The translations under genes were made by a program, and so were the position numbers. The notes below the pieces were generated by a model. That model did no database searches, was not told where the DNA came from, and saw only the letters and a program-made list of their open reading frames with translations. From assembly GCF_010389155.1 (NCBI RefSeq), contig NC_057763.1, forward strand, positions 36,066,645-36,130,644: a stretch of DNA of 64,000 nucleotides, given 5' to 3'. The DNA comes from Erigeron canadensis (lineage: Eukaryota; Streptophyta; Magnoliopsida; Asterales; Asteraceae). Shown piece by piece: positions 44,685 to 56,600 of this stretch; position 1 is the first letter of the stretch; each line of letters begins with the position of its first letter.

Positions 44685-44884
44685 TGTGGGTTGCCCCCAA
44701 GCATTAGAAACAACCCTTTGAGAATGGGGAATTTCAATGCGCTGAGCAGCAATGTAGTCAGCAATACTTGAATTAGTGACAGAGGAAGAGTCACTGATAA
44801 CAGGTTCAGTAGAGAAGTTCTCACTGATCCTGTTAGAAGAGGAAGATGTTTCAGCAGATGTAGGGAATTTAGGTTCACATACAA

Positions 44885-47824
44885 CTATGGAGCATCTTTA
44901 GGACAAAATATAACACATTCAGAAGCAACATGTCCTCTACTGCTACAGAGATAGCATTTATTGTCAGAGGAATTGCCATGACTTTGAATGAGAAAATCCC
45001 TCAGTTGAGATGAAAGATCATTCACTCGCTGAGTGAGTTCATTTATTTGAGGAGAAGAGGAAGCCATGCTCTTTTGCTTAGATTTGGACTTATTCCTTTG
45101 TCTAAGCTTAGGACGGAGCATTTGAGGAACTGGACCAAGTATGGAGTCACTATTATGATTTTGAGGAGGCAAATGTCCTCTGATCATGGTCCAAGCTTGC
45201 TTCCCAGCAGGCTGAGAAGAAAAGGAACTCTGATGAGGCAGATTCTCACGAATAGGAGTAGTGGATCTGACTTGACGCTTTGGAGTGATCGACCTCATTT
45301 GCCTATGAGGTAGATACTCCTTGTTGGAAATAGATGATTGATAGTGCTGAGAGGGCACATGTCCTCTTTGAGGAGTAATAGACCTTGTTTGCTGATGAGG
45401 CAAACATCCTCGCTGAGGAGTTATAGGCCTTACCTGCTGATGAGGGAAGTGTCCTCGCGGAGGAGTGTCCGATCTATTCAGAGAAGGCTGTTTTCCTTTT
45501 TTTGGAGTGACATGCCTTAGATTTGATTTTGAGGGTAAGGAATGAGATACAACATCAGCATGTACACTCTTTGTGGGAGGTATCTGCTGGTGTCTTTCAT
45601 CAGCGAACCTGACCCTTCTATTTACTTGTTCTATCATAGAATTTGTATGAGAAGGTTCAAGCTGAGAAGATTTAGCACCAGAAATTTGCTGGCTGACATG
45701 ATGGTCCTGCTGAGGGATACCATAGTCATATGGAGCAGCAATGGTGCTTCTTTTGAAAGGTTCAGCACCTTTTGAAGATAGAGGCTGAGGAGCAATAGGT
45801 ACATACCCATCGCTTGAGATATCTCCTATGAAGGTTCTTGGAGGAGAATATTGAACTCTCCCTTCATGTGGCAACATGCCAACAATAGGGAGATGAGAGA
45901 ACATGTTAAAGGTATTGGTAGAAGTACTAGTACTTTTAGCATTTTGAGAAGAGGGATCACTAGAAGGTGCTGAAGCTTTGGTGTCCATCTCAGCATGATA
46001 GTCATTTTGTCCTTTGACAAAATACCACTTCTTCATTTCATCAAGTGAGATAGAAGACGAACAAGGTGGAGGAATGGATACTTCAGGCTTTACATCATCT
46101 TTAAAGGAGTCAGCAATGGAGGCAGCAGCATCAAAGTTGCCACCAATTACTGCTTGTACTTGAGCAGGAACTTGTTCGCTCAAGCATTGATGATGGAATT
46201 TAGAAGCCTTTGACCAGGAGGTCACAATCTTCTTTAGATTAGAAACTTCAACCTTGAGAGATTCATTCTCAAGTTGAAGTTTTTGAGTCATCAACTCATG
46301 AGATTGAAGTTCAACATGAACATTCTTCAATTTCATAAGTTTTTCAGATTTTTCACTCAACTCTACTCCAGCAGAGTTAAGTTTGGATTGAAGTTCAGCA
46401 CGTAGACTTTCTACGAACTGAAGATCACAAGACAAAGACTCAATGATTTTGGTCTTGTCTTGACTTGAAGGAGAAAGAAGAGAGTATACCTTTTTAACAG
46501 TGACGTTCACCCACTGACTTGAGGAGACTTGATCCTTGGTCAGAGCATCACTGTCAGCAAGTGCCATAAGGCACATAGCATCAACATAATCGTCATCATC
46601 AGAATCATCTGAGTCAGCCCAATCATGTTCCTCAGCAATCAATCCTTTTGCTGGGACTTTATCCTCTGTTTCAGCAACCTTGGCCTTCAGCTGATAATAT
46701 TTGTTCCTATAATCATCAGCAGATTTGGGAGGATTAGTTTTGGAGGCAGCAGGATTGGGCAAGGAGACTCTACACTCCTTCTGATAGTGACCTTTCCTGC
46801 CACACCTCCAGCATTCTTCCTGTGATTTATCAACAGGAGGTTTGAGGGGAGTAATCATTTTTCGATTATTCCACCTTTTAGAGTATTTTCTTCCAGCGAC
46901 CAGGGCAAAGCCCATGAAGTCATTAAACATTTGTTGTTTTTCTTCATCATCCAGCTCATTAATGAGAGTCTGAATTGATGCTGGAAGATTTGAGGTACTG
47001 GCACCATCATAGAGATCGATGGGCTCAGTGGAGACAAGAGCAACTGGATCAGAAATAGGATGAGAAGAGATGCTGACAGAAGAAGAGGAAGAGCCAGCAT
47101 GCCTTTTGGCATCAGCAGAAGCTCGAATATTTTGAGCCAATGCTCTTTCTTCAAATTGAAGAGTACCAAAAAGTTCTTCAAGATCAAAGTCTTGGATTTT
47201 CTTCGTCGTACGAAGAGTTTGTCTTAAGTTTTGCCACTTAAGTGGAAGAGAATCAATGAATTTGTGACATACCTCAAAGTTATCATGGGTAATGCCAACA
47301 TTTGTCATATCATTGAGCAATCCTTTAAAGCGAGTGTAGGTGCTCTCAAGACTTTCATCAGGAAGAGAGAAGAAATTTTCATAGGCTCTTTTTAAATCAA
47401 CTTTCTTGATTTTAATGAGGTCAGCAGAGCCTTCATATGTGCTGACAAGTCTATCCCATACTTCCTTTGAAAAGGGATACTTGATGACCAGTTTCATGAT
47501 TTCAGTAGGAAGAGTCACTATAATCATGTTTTTAAGTCTAGCATCAAGATTTACCAGCTTTCTTTCTTCATCAGTCCATTGGACCTCTAGTTTAACCAGG
47601 TCAGTGACTATTTCAGGAGCTTCAGGTGTAGCTCCTGGAGTCCTTTGGACGTATATCGGCACATATGGACCCTCATTTAATATTGTCATTAAATAGGGTT
47701 CCACACCAGCGATGTGAAGAAGCATTCTCTCCTTCCAAGACCCAAAATCTTTGGGCTCGAACTTAGGAGGTGTTGACACGTAACCAAAGTCACGTGTGTT
47801 CACAAGGCTGGGAACAGAAGACAT
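44885..47824 (-). CDS. Gag protein of SIRE element A, intact 979 codons
   Basis: Starts MSSVPSLVNTRDFGYVSTPP just downstream of the leader and primer-binding site. Residues about 25-230 form the UBN2-type capsid domain (FGSWKERMLLHIAG, LESTYTRFKGLLNDM). A first zinc knuckle, CWRCGRKGHYQKEC, lies near 350. An acidic segment, DSDDSDDDDYVDAMCLMALA, follows. A coiled-coil stretch (about 460-560) comes next, then an R/P/Q-rich tandem-repeat region near 820-900 (ITPQRG units). A second knuckle, CYLCSSRGHVASEC, is close to the C-terminus. The stop is at 44885-44887, after which the pol reading continues in the -1 frame. It is the structural particle protein. Much longer than typical copia gag, as in the SIRE lineage. 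Confidence 0.92.
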   Translation of the reverse strand: MSSVPSLVNTRDFGYVSTPPKFEPKDFGSWKERMLLHIAGVEPYLMTILNEGPYVPIYVQRTPGATPEAPEIVTDLVKLEVQWTDEERKLVNLDARLKNMIIVTLPTEIMKLVIKYPFSKEVWDRLVSTYEGSADLIKIKKVDLKRAYENFFSLPDESLESTYTRFKGLLNDMTNVGITHDNFEVCHKFIDSLPLKWQNLRQTLRTTKKIQDFDLEELFGTLQFEERALAQNIRASADAKRHAGSSSSSVSISSHPISDPVALVSTEPIDLYDGASTSNLPASIQTLINELDDEEKQQMFNDFMGFALVAGRKYSKRWNNRKMITPLKPPVDKSQEECWRCGRKGHYQKECRVSLPNPAASKTNPPKSADDYRNKYYQLKAKVAETEDKVPAKGLIAEEHDWADSDDSDDDDYVDAMCLMALADSDALTKDQVSSSQWVNVTVKKVYSLLSPSSQDKTKIIESLSCDLQFVESLRAELQSKLNSAGVELSEKSEKLMKLKNVHVELQSHELMTQKLQLENESLKVEVSNLKKIVTSWSKASKFHHQCLSEQVPAQVQAVIGGNFDAAASIADSFKDDVKPEVSIPPPCSSSISLDEMKKWYFVKGQNDYHAEMDTKASAPSSDPSSQNAKSTSTSTNTFNMFSHLPIVGMLPHEGRVQYSPPRTFIGDISSDGYVPIAPQPLSSKGAEPFKRSTIAAPYDYGIPQQDHHVSQQISGAKSSQLEPSHTNSMIEQVNRRVRFADERHQQIPPTKSVHADVVSHSLPSKSNLRHVTPKKGKQPSLNRSDTPPRGHFPHQQVRPITPQRGCLPHQQTRSITPQRGHVPSQHYQSSISNKEYLPHRQMRSITPKRQVRSTTPIRENLPHQSSFSSQPAGKQAWTMIRGHLPPQNHNSDSILGPVPQMLRPKLRQRNKSKSKQKSMASSSPQINELTQRVNDLSSQLRDFLIQSHGNSSDNKCYLCSSRGHVASECVIFCPKDAP
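45180..45470 (-). repeat. Tandem-repeat segment inside SIRE A gag
   Basis: DNA encoding about seven degenerate repeats of pattern R-[SP]-I-T-P-x-R-G-x-x-P-H-Q-Q, with the plus strand showing repeated TGATGAGG...CATCCTCGCTGAGGAG words. It expands the basic, glutamine-rich part of gag. Confidence 0.75.
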
Positions 47825-47940
47825 GGTTCTTGTTAAAAAGAAATTTAAGAGGAATTAAAGAACAGAAATTTTAAGTGTAAACAAAAGAAGGCAAACAGAT
47901 CTTGTTCCAATGATTTAGGAACGGTGGCTCTGATACCACT
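47825..47940 (-). promoter_or_regulatory. Primer-binding site and leader of SIRE A
   Basis: The plus strand GGCTCTGATACCA (47926-47938) is the complement of TGGTATCAGAGCC, the canonical initiator-Met-tRNA primer site. It begins two bases inside the LTR end. The remaining leader runs to the gag ATG. Confidence 0.95.
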
Positions 47941-48592
47941 TGTTTGTCCACGATTGCTCAACTTATGTTTAATTTAAAATACAAGAAAGAAAGTAAGCAA
48001 GAAAGTAAACAAGAACAATGTAAGGTTCAATTGCAATACATCAATGCAAGGATAATCATATGTATCATTGATTAAACGATGAATACATGGTTGATATTAC
48101 ACTTGACTTACAAGAATACAAAAGAACAAAGATAATTGCTTAGTCTAGAAAGATAAGAAAAACTAAAGCAATTACACACTTTTAGACGGCCAGACGCACT
48201 TGGCACAATGAGGCTGTGATGCTTTATATAGGGGAAGACTTGAATCAACACAGCCTGCTTTGATTGTGACTTGATGGTGGTTGTCGACTTCCAATTGGCT
48301 CATGGTACTTGAATCATGTGCCTATTGTCTTCAATACCAAATCGGGTAAGAGAGAGAGAGAACCCTTGCTTTGGTCCCAACATGTACATTTACCATTCAG
48401 GGCAAATTACAGTTAGTTAACCACCATGTGACCTTTTTGTCTTTATTTAGTTTGAATATTTCCCGCCAAGACAAGCTAGCTCAGCATGCATCCCGCTGAA
48501 GACGTCTCTTCGTCTGCTGACAAATTGTTAGGAGACTTGCTGATGACATGTGTCAATTTTCAAGTCTCCTTCAGCGAATCCCAGACTTAACA
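47941..48592 (-). mobile_element. 5' LTR of SIRE element A
   Basis: 652 bp. The minus strand starts TGTTAAGTCTGGG and ends GTGGACAAACA. A TATA box (TATATAAAGC, 48221-48230) sits about 365 bp in. It pairs with 35755-36219. Confidence 0.93.
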
Positions 48593-49260
48593 TTTATAAA
48601 CTGTTTGTACAACGAACTGAGATAAATAGAAAAGAACGAGAAAAACATCAATCGAATGGGAAAAATAGGGGGTGTTTTAGGATTCTTGGGTGATTCCTTT
48701 ATTGATAAAGCTTAATCAAATGGTATTAAGCATTTGATCCAATGTATATTTTGAATTTTTCCTGGAATTTGATAATGTCGATCTTAGAGTGTTTGTAGTG
48801 GGTAAGGTGTGGTCGGCGTGGAAGGGAATGACCCCGACCACCTGGGGTCTTCCCATTACAGATCTTGTGTGGTTGCTGTGTGGAAAGCCCAAAGTTGACC
48901 AGTCCACGGCGAAAAAGAGTCGGGTGGTGGTGTCCTTAATTTTTTTTTAATTGTTTTAGTATTTGTTTTCATTAATTTATTTGAAGATATGCTATGAAAA
49001 CTGAGATATACTTTGTTTTCACTTTCTCTCATAGGCGATAGAAACCTTTTTTTTTACTGTTGGTTTATCTTTTTTGTAATGGAAGAATCACAGAGGTGGC
49101 CAAGGTTGAAGATGACACTTTACTTTTATTTTTTTATTTAATACCTTATTTTATATTTTGATCTCTAAAGTTTTCAAAGTTTACAATATAGTAAAAAGTT
49201 ATTGAAGTTTTCATGTAAATGGTCGTTTTATAGAAATTTTAATAATATTACATCTTTCCT
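48593..49260. other. Unassigned flank of SIRE A
   Basis: No gene recognised. The 48790-48930 stretch is GC-richer than its surroundings, with CCCCGACCACCTGGGG and other G-rich words, and may be part of an unknown MITE or a former promoter. Confidence 0.3.
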
Positions 49261-49263
49261 ACT

Positions 49264-49305
49264 TACGAGGGTTTAACGCCCGTGCTACGCACGTCATGTT
49301 TTTAA
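49264..49305 (-). mobile_element. Possible degenerate Helitron 3' end
   Basis: The minus strand carries CGTGCGTAGCACG (hairpin) followed by GGCGTTAAACC and CTCGT where CTRRT is expected. This resembles a widespread plant Helitron 3' end but with one mismatch in the CTRR box. No 5' end was found. Confidence 0.3.
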
Positions 49306-51469
49306 TATATTGTTTATATGCATTTTGTTTCCGGTTTTTCAAATAACTAATAGAAATTGTTTTATAAAATCATATTATTCATCGGCTTATAAATATAAAA
49401 GCATAGAATAAGGAGAAAAGATATAAATTAATGAATGATATCAAAGAAGGGTTAGTTTGTTTCCATATTACCTTTAACTGAAGTGACACAAAAAACCTTG
49501 AATTGAAGACACAATGGGTTGTTCTTGCTATGTTAGAATCTATACATTAGATGTTATGTACGTAAAAAAAAAACTCTATTCGAGTCATGAGGTCAAAAAA
49601 TTTGATAGCTGGCCTTTGAGCAAGTACCACAACGCACATTGCAAATAGGATAATCATAGCGACTGTAGTGATTATCACAGCAGGAGGCAAGATGTCTGGT
49701 CAAATGTATCAGATCTCTCTGGTGAGTGGTCAAACAAAGTATATTTATAATAGATATAACCTCCAAAGTCGTTTCATGCATTAGGGTAATAACATAATTC
49801 GAGTCGTACTAAAGGCACTAATTATTTTTCATGAGAGTTTAAATCTTGACAAAAAAAAAAAGCTTATGGGTCAACCATGATTGCTATATACAATAGCCTT
49901 GGATACTAATCGTACATACTTGGCCTTATATAGTAAACTTCGTGATGCATATGTAGTTGATGAGAAATCAAGCAAAACAAATTCAATGAATATGACGTGG
50001 TAATACCACCAGCCCCAGGTCCATTTGGTCCATTGAGTAGAGTGGGTACATTGATCAGACCAACACACATGTAATTTGAGAAACGAAGAAAGTGGATTAC
50101 TAAGGCAAATTTACCAAACATGAAATAGCAACAACTTTTCTATAATATGGTCGTCCCTATTTATCATCTAAGTGAACTCAAAGCGTAACAGATTCACATA
50201 GATCAAGTATTCATCTTTTTCATTTTTCCATTATTAGATTATCACATGTACCTTGTACTATATATATAAGCATTTGAACATCTAGATTAATAAAACTTTT
50301 TCACCCATTTTTATACTTCAAGTAAATAAGGGAACATACATACTTGCAATGATAGAATTAAGGAGTTCCATAGTAGAGAAGACTTTTTGGCACCATAACC
50401 ACGTTGGATATCGGTCTTGATGATGTGTGATTTTCCTTTTCTGACATTTTGTTTATACAACATCTATGCAAGTATGCAGGTCTTCCAATGGGAAAAATTA
50501 AATAGTCATTACGGAGTTGGATCACTTGTTACCAGCCATGCCATATTGCCCTGCCTACTTGTCATCTCACTAATTCCAGGAGTAACAGAGTATATGGCAT
50601 CTGAGCTACTGGCCATCTATTACCATTTATGTCAAAGATACGTACACCTATTACCATCTGAGCTACTAGCCATTGGCGATATAAACTTAATTTGCACAAA
50701 GAACAAATTTTTCAAAAAACAAAAAAATAAAAAATGTCATATTTAACCCAAAATGCAACCATTTGGAAAGTGAATGTGTATGCTAAAATTATTATCAGTT
50801 AAGTAATCAATTGTATGTAAAAAAACATAAAGTATTGAGCATATAGATCGATACAGTTTATAAAGAAGATCTAGTAAAAGTAAGAACTGACCACTAACTT
50901 TTAATCTTATTTCTTTTATTGCATCATAGGTTTTGTTTTGAGAAGAGGGGAAAAGGACACAACATTTGATGGTGATCAAAATTAGAATGGAAACTTACCT
51001 TTAACTGATGAGGATGGTGGAAAATTGATTCAAGCTTTTGAAATATTTCTTTTTGGATAAAAGACTCCCTAAGTAGTTGAAAACCAAAAATCCTATCAAA
51101 TACTTCAATAAACAAACTTATTAAACAATAAGATTATAGTGAAAGATTAATACAGTAATACAATAGCAAATGGTTGAGAGAAAACAAACTTATAATGGTG
51201 GATGAAATGACGGGATATGGTGCAAGTTTGGTTGAATGCACAGGAGGTGAGACGGTGATAAAGCTGAAAATAGGTTCTAATTTCTAAACTTTAATAAACT
51301 AAACCAAATATTAATGAATTAAATCAAACCGGGAATACAAAGACTCACAAATTCACAACTAATGAAACATTGATGGCATAAGAATAAAGTTATACGTTAT
51401 GAATTAACACCTCAACCATTAATGTTAAAGCTTGAGAATATGAATGAATGATGGTGTACCGGTCTTAAT
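49306..51469. other. Unassigned sequence upstream of the Athila element
   Basis: AT-rich. A cysteine-rich minus-strand frame at 49593-49781 (…ASCCDNHYSRYDYPICNVRC…) and a plus-strand frame at 50417-50746 are the only sizeable open stretches. Neither has family motifs. In the latter, two imperfect copies of a TACCATTTATGTC / TCTGAGCTACTGGCCAT block overlap (50595-50680). Confidence 0.3.
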
Positions 51470-51982
51470 AATGACCAATACCATTGTTTAACTAGGGAAG
51501 TTATAAAAAGGCGTCTCGGGGTACCGGTCTTAATAATGAAACTAGTTTATACAAGAGAATAAAATAGGTTGTTAACTTGACGGGTACGGGGTTGGCAATA
51601 CATTTGAGTCTCGGTCATTAAATCACTAAATTGAATTTGAACTTCATCAAAAGTGCAATCCTAACATTCTGTTGAGCAAAATCAAGATGGGTGACTTTTA
51701 AATTATTGTTTTCATCAACAAACTTCTCTTTCGATTAATCCTCCGGGATTACTAACAAATTTTGCTAACTACTTGCAACGTGGCAACTCGGCCACAAAAA
51801 CCCCCCCATTTTTACTTGAATCATTTAATGTTTACAATTGCTTATTTAAGTCCTTGCAAACGATCTCGGCTTACCAGTTTTAACTATACTGCATGCGATC
51901 AGGTACACTGCCTGTGAGTGTGTAGTAGTCAGTATTTTCGGTAAATCGTGTTTATAAATTTAAAGCTAGATTTCGCACATCA
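51470..51982 (+). mobile_element. 5' LTR of the Athila element, 5'-truncated
   Basis: Matches the right LTR from 63876 onward (AATGACCAATACCATTG…) but lacks everything before that point, about 967 bp of the LTR. The end at ...TTTCGCACATCA lies just before the primer-binding site. Upstream of the break is a 19-bp copy of an internal LTR sequence. Confidence 0.85.
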
Positions 51983-51987
51983 AGTTT

Positions 51988-52005
51988 TTGGCGCCGCTGC
52001 CGGGG
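51988..52005 (+). promoter_or_regulatory. Primer-binding site of the Athila element
   Basis: TTGGCGCCGCTGCCGGGG a few bases after the LTR. It is the type of primer site usual in Athila elements, probably using an Asp-tRNA. The tRNA assignment is from memory of the family. Confidence 0.75.
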
Positions 52006-52174
52006 ACTTGAATTAAGTAATTGTTAGTTTTGTGATTCGATCCTTCCTTGCATTCATTTGTGAGGAAGTTAATTGTCTTTAATAGATAGATTTTATTTGT
52101 GTTTTAGTTTACTTTTGTTAGTTTCTGGTGCGGTTAACGGTTTTTCTTGTGGTGCTTGTGCAGGTGCTTTGTAG

Positions 52175-53689
52175 TTGATGAACACAAGAGCCTCTGGTAG
52201 ACCTTTGCTTAGTCCTCAATCTAATCCAGGGAAAGCCAGACGACGCTTACTCAGATCAAACAACACGGAGCCCTCAAACACCGGAAACATAGATTCAAAC
52301 ACCGAAAACCGTGACCACCCGGAAGTAGATTTGGATCAATATTACTCAAAGAAAGGTTCAACGTCCGAGGTGCGCTTAAGTCCTAAATTCTCCGAAGGTA
52401 GTGGGTTGTTCAAAACTGGTGATAGTTCAGGGGAAGAAGATAATCGGGATAAAACTGATCAACCGGATTTAACCGAGATTCCTAGAGAAAATCCTCAGGC
52501 AACTCAACCAGTCAGAGCCAGGAGAATGGGTGATAGAGAGCCAGAAAACCCCAATAACCGTCTTTACGGTGACCGTAGGAGAAATGTCCCTACTAATAGG
52601 GGCACTCCTATTCGCCTTCCAACCACCGGAGTAAACTTTTCTCTTAAAGGAAGTCATTTGAAAAGTGTGGAGGAAGAGAAGTTTGATGGGGTGACGAATA
52701 ATGATCCATATGGGCATTTAGAGAGGTTCGAGAAGATTTGTAGGTTTTATCACTATGGCGCGAACCAAGATGACAATGTGAAGCTTGAGCTTTTTCGACT
52801 TACTTTATGTGGATGAGCTAAGGCATGGTTAAAGGAGCAACCAGATGATCTGTATACAACTTGGGATGAGCTTCGTGTAGGGTTTATTGATGAGTTCTAT
52901 TCTATAAGGACTCAGAGACAGTTGGAGAATAAGATCCGATCATTCACTCAAGATCCAGGGGAAGATGTAGTAGATGCCTGGAAACGATATAAGGAGATGA
53001 TCAGGAACTGCCCAGGAAACAATCTGAACACAGAAGCAGTGGTTGAGATCTTCTATGATGGGTTGCTAAAGAGAACTCGAAGGGAATTAGCCAGGGCATT
53101 TGGAGGTAGTTTGAACAATGTCACCCCAGCTGAAGGATACAAAATCTTGGATGATATGGCCAAGGAGTTCTCTGATCGCGATGAGCTTGTAAGCAAAAGA
53201 ACTAGTGGTAAGACTGTGGCGAAGTTGGAAAGTAGTGAAGAATTAAGCTTGGTTGCTGAAGTCAAAGCCCTCACAAAGCAGATGAACGAGAGGTTTGACA
53301 ACCAAGATGTGAGATTCAAAAGCATTGAAAGGGATGTTAAGGTGATTGCTGATGGGTGTGACTACTGTGGGGACATGCATTACTCGGAGGATTGCCCGAA
53401 TAAGCCAGCTCAAGAAGTTAACTATGTCCAGAATCAGCAAGGGAACTTTAATCAGAACACCGGTTATCAAAACTGGGCATCAGGTACTTCCTTTCCTTCA
53501 TCTAATTTTAATGCTAATAATTCTGGTTTTAGTGGAAGCAGGTTTAGCAGGTTCAACAGTCAGCAAAATGCGAATGCGGAATTAAGAGATATCATGAAGG
53601 ATTTGGTAGGTGCTCAGAAAGCTACCAATGAGAAGATGGCCTCTCAATGGGATGCTATGACTACTAGGTTGGATGGATTGACAAATTAA
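52175..53689 (+). pseudogene. Athila gag with one nonsense codon
   Basis: The frame opens MMNTRASGRPLLSPQSNPGK and stops at 52814-52816 (TGA) inside the retrotransposon-gag domain, then continues in the same frame to 53689. The domain spans both sides (DPYGHLERFEKICRFYHYGA before; AKAWLKEQPDDLYTTWDEL and GFIDEFYSIRTQRQLENK after). A zinc-knuckle variant, CDYCGDMHYSEDC, lies near 53360. An N/G/F/S-rich tail follows. The TGA is consistent with a CpG transition. It is a structural protein of the element's particle. Confidence 0.88.
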
Positions 53690-56600
53690 GCTTGAGCAAA
53701 GTTCGAAGAGTACCCAAGCAACGTTTCAGGATATTGAGACAAAGCTTGAAAGGCTAGGAGCGTCGAACAGGCAGCCCGGTACTTTACCGAGCAATACCCA
53801 GCAGAATCCTAAGCCTCAGCAGAACAATCAAGGATCTGGAACAAAGTATAACCATCCAAATGCTAGGAGTGAGCAAGTCAATGCTATCACAACAAGAGCA
53901 GGTAACACTTACAACTCTGCTAATGCTTTACCTAATATTGTTACTCCTCTTGTGCAGGTTGAATCTGAAGGTACTATTGATGAAGAAATCGAGATGGAGC
54001 CGAACCCAGCCGTGAAGATTCCGGCCATTCCATCCAAGAATGTTGAGAAACCTCCTGTTGAGACACCTCCGGTGAAGCCCTATCAACCGAAGGTGCTGTT
54101 TCCTCAACAGTTGAGACGAGGGAAGATCAAGGAGAACTTTAAGAAATTCGTTGAGTTAATTCAAAATGTTAACATTTCTGTTCCATTAGTTGATCTCCCT
54201 GTAGGTATGCCCAACTACGCGAAGTTTCTTAAAGATCTTATTTCGGATAGGAAGAAGCTACAAGAAGACAAGACGGCGGTCATGAGTGCCGAAGTTTCCG
54301 CTATAATAAAGAACGAGATACCCCCTAAGCTTGATGATCCAGGGAGTTTTCTTATTTCTTGTTCTTTTGGTGTTGAGTTGTATAAGGCATTGGCCGATCT
54401 TGGGGCCAGCATTAATTTAATGCCTTACTCTGTTTATAAGAAGTTGTCTCTTGGTGCATTGACCCCAACCCGCATGAGCATTAGGCTTGCGGATAGATCA
54501 TTCCAATATCCCATGGGGATCGCGGAAAATTTACAGATTAAAGTGGGTCATTTGATTTTCCCGGTTGACTTTGTTATTCTAGAAATGGAGGCGGACATTA
54601 ATGTGCCTCTAATTTTAGGCCGACCATTCCTCATGACCGCGGATGCTATCATCCGGGTCAAGGCCAAGGAAATCTCTCTAGGTGTCGGTGATGACCGGGT
54701 TGTTTTTAATGTAGATAAAGCTCTTAAGCATCCGTACTCATGTGATGAATCTTGTTTTAGGATCGATGTGATCGAGGAGGAAGATGCTTTGGAAAAGGAG
54801 CTTATGGACTATTTGGATATGGAAGATGGACAAGCTGTGTTAGCTTGTAGTGAAGAAGAGTGTGAGTTGGTTGAAGAAATGATGCATGAAATCATGGCTC
54901 TTAATGTTGATGAAACTCCACCGGAGGATGAATCTTTCGAAGGAATCAAAAATGATAGAAGCATCCGAGTGCCTACATCGGTTGAGAGTCCTCCCACCGA
55001 TTTGGAACTCAAGCCACTTTCGGATCACTTGGAGTATGCATATTTAGAAGGTACATCCTTTCTCCCCGTTGTTATTTCATCTTCTTTGTTGGAGGATGAG
55101 AAATCTATGCTTATTACCGTGTTGAAAGCCCATAAAAAGGCTTTTGCATGGAAGATTTTCGATATTCTGGGTATAAGTCCAGAATTTTGTAAGCACACAA
55201 TTAATTTTGTTGAAAATATTAAACCTGTTGTGCAAAGACAACGGAGATTGAATCCAAACATGAAGGATGTTGTTAAAAAAAAAATTGTGAAATTATTGGA
55301 TGCGGGAATCATATTCCCCATCTCGGATAGTTCATGGGTAAGTCCGGTACACTGTGTACCGAAGAAGGGTGGAATGACTGTTGTTTTGAATGACAAAAAT
55401 GAATTAATTCCCACAAGAACTGTCACGGGGTGGAGGGTATATATTGACTATCGGAAACTAAATGATGCGACCCGCAAGGATCATTTCCCATTGCCCTTTA
55501 TCGATCAAAAGCTCGAACGGCTCGCCGGGAATGAGTATTTTTGTTTTCTGGACGGGTTCTCCAGGTATTTCCAGATACCCATAGACCCGAAAGATCAAGA
55601 GAAGACCACCTTCACTTGCCCCTATGGCACTTTTGCCTACAAGAGGATGCCATTTGGTCTTTGTAATGCACCCGGGACTTTCCAACGTTGCATGAATGCA
55701 ATTTTTCAGGATATGATAGAAACCTCCATGGAAGTGTTCATGGATGATTTTTCAGTTTTTGGTAGTTCATTTGAATTCTGTTTAAAAAGTCTTAACAAGA
55801 TGTTGGAGAGGTGTGAACGGGCATACTTGGTTTTGAATTGGGAAAAATGTCACTTTATGGTCAAAGAGGGCATAGTTTTGGGACATAAAGTTTCTAAGGA
55901 AGGGTTAGAGGTTGACAAAGCTAAAATTGATGTGATAAGTAAGTTACCTCCACCCACGAATGTTAAATCTGTTAGAAGCTTTCTTGGTCATGCGGGGTTT
56001 TATCGTAGGTTTATAAAAGATTTTTCTAAAATCACCCGGCCTATGACTAAGTTGTTAGAGAAAGATGTCCCATTTGTTTTTGATAAAGAATGTCTTGAAG
56101 CTTTCAATTTGCTTAAGGATAGATTAACCAATGCTCCCATTATGACTCCACCCAATTGGTCTTTACCATTCGAGTTGATGTGTGATGCTAGGGATTATGC
56201 CTTAGGGGCCGTTTTAGGCCAAAGGAAGGATAAACATTTCCGACCTATCTCGTATGCTAGCAAGACTTTAAACCTTGCTCAACAGAACTATACGGTTACC
56301 GAAAAAGAGTTGTTGGCAGTGGTGTATGCTTTTGATAAATTTTGTCCCTACTTGGTCCTTAACAAGACCATTGTCTATACTGATTATTCTGCCTTGAGGT
56401 ACTTGTTCTCGAAATAAGATGCCAAGCCCCGTCTAATTCGTTGGGTCTTGCTTTTGCAAGAATTCGACATTGAAATTAAAGACAAAAAGGGGGCTGAGAA
56501 TGTGGCAGTTAACCATCTTAGTAGGCTCGAAAACCCTCACCGTGAGGAGTTACAAGAGCATGATATTAATGATGATTTTCCTGATGAGTTTTTGATGAAG

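Larger units (their letters stand above)
35755..48592 (-). mobile_element. SIRE/Maximus-type Ty1-copia element A
   Basis: 12.8 kb on the minus strand: 5' LTR, initiator-Met primer-binding site, gag, pol (protease-integrase-RT-RNase H), spacer with 106-bp tandem repeats, envelope-like region, polypurine tract, 3' LTR. The very long gag with two zinc knuckles, the integrase-before-RT order and an extra ORF after pol place it in the SIRE (Sirevirus/Maximus) lineage. Right flank after the LTR is TTTAT. The left target copy is lost in the gap. Confidence 0.92.
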
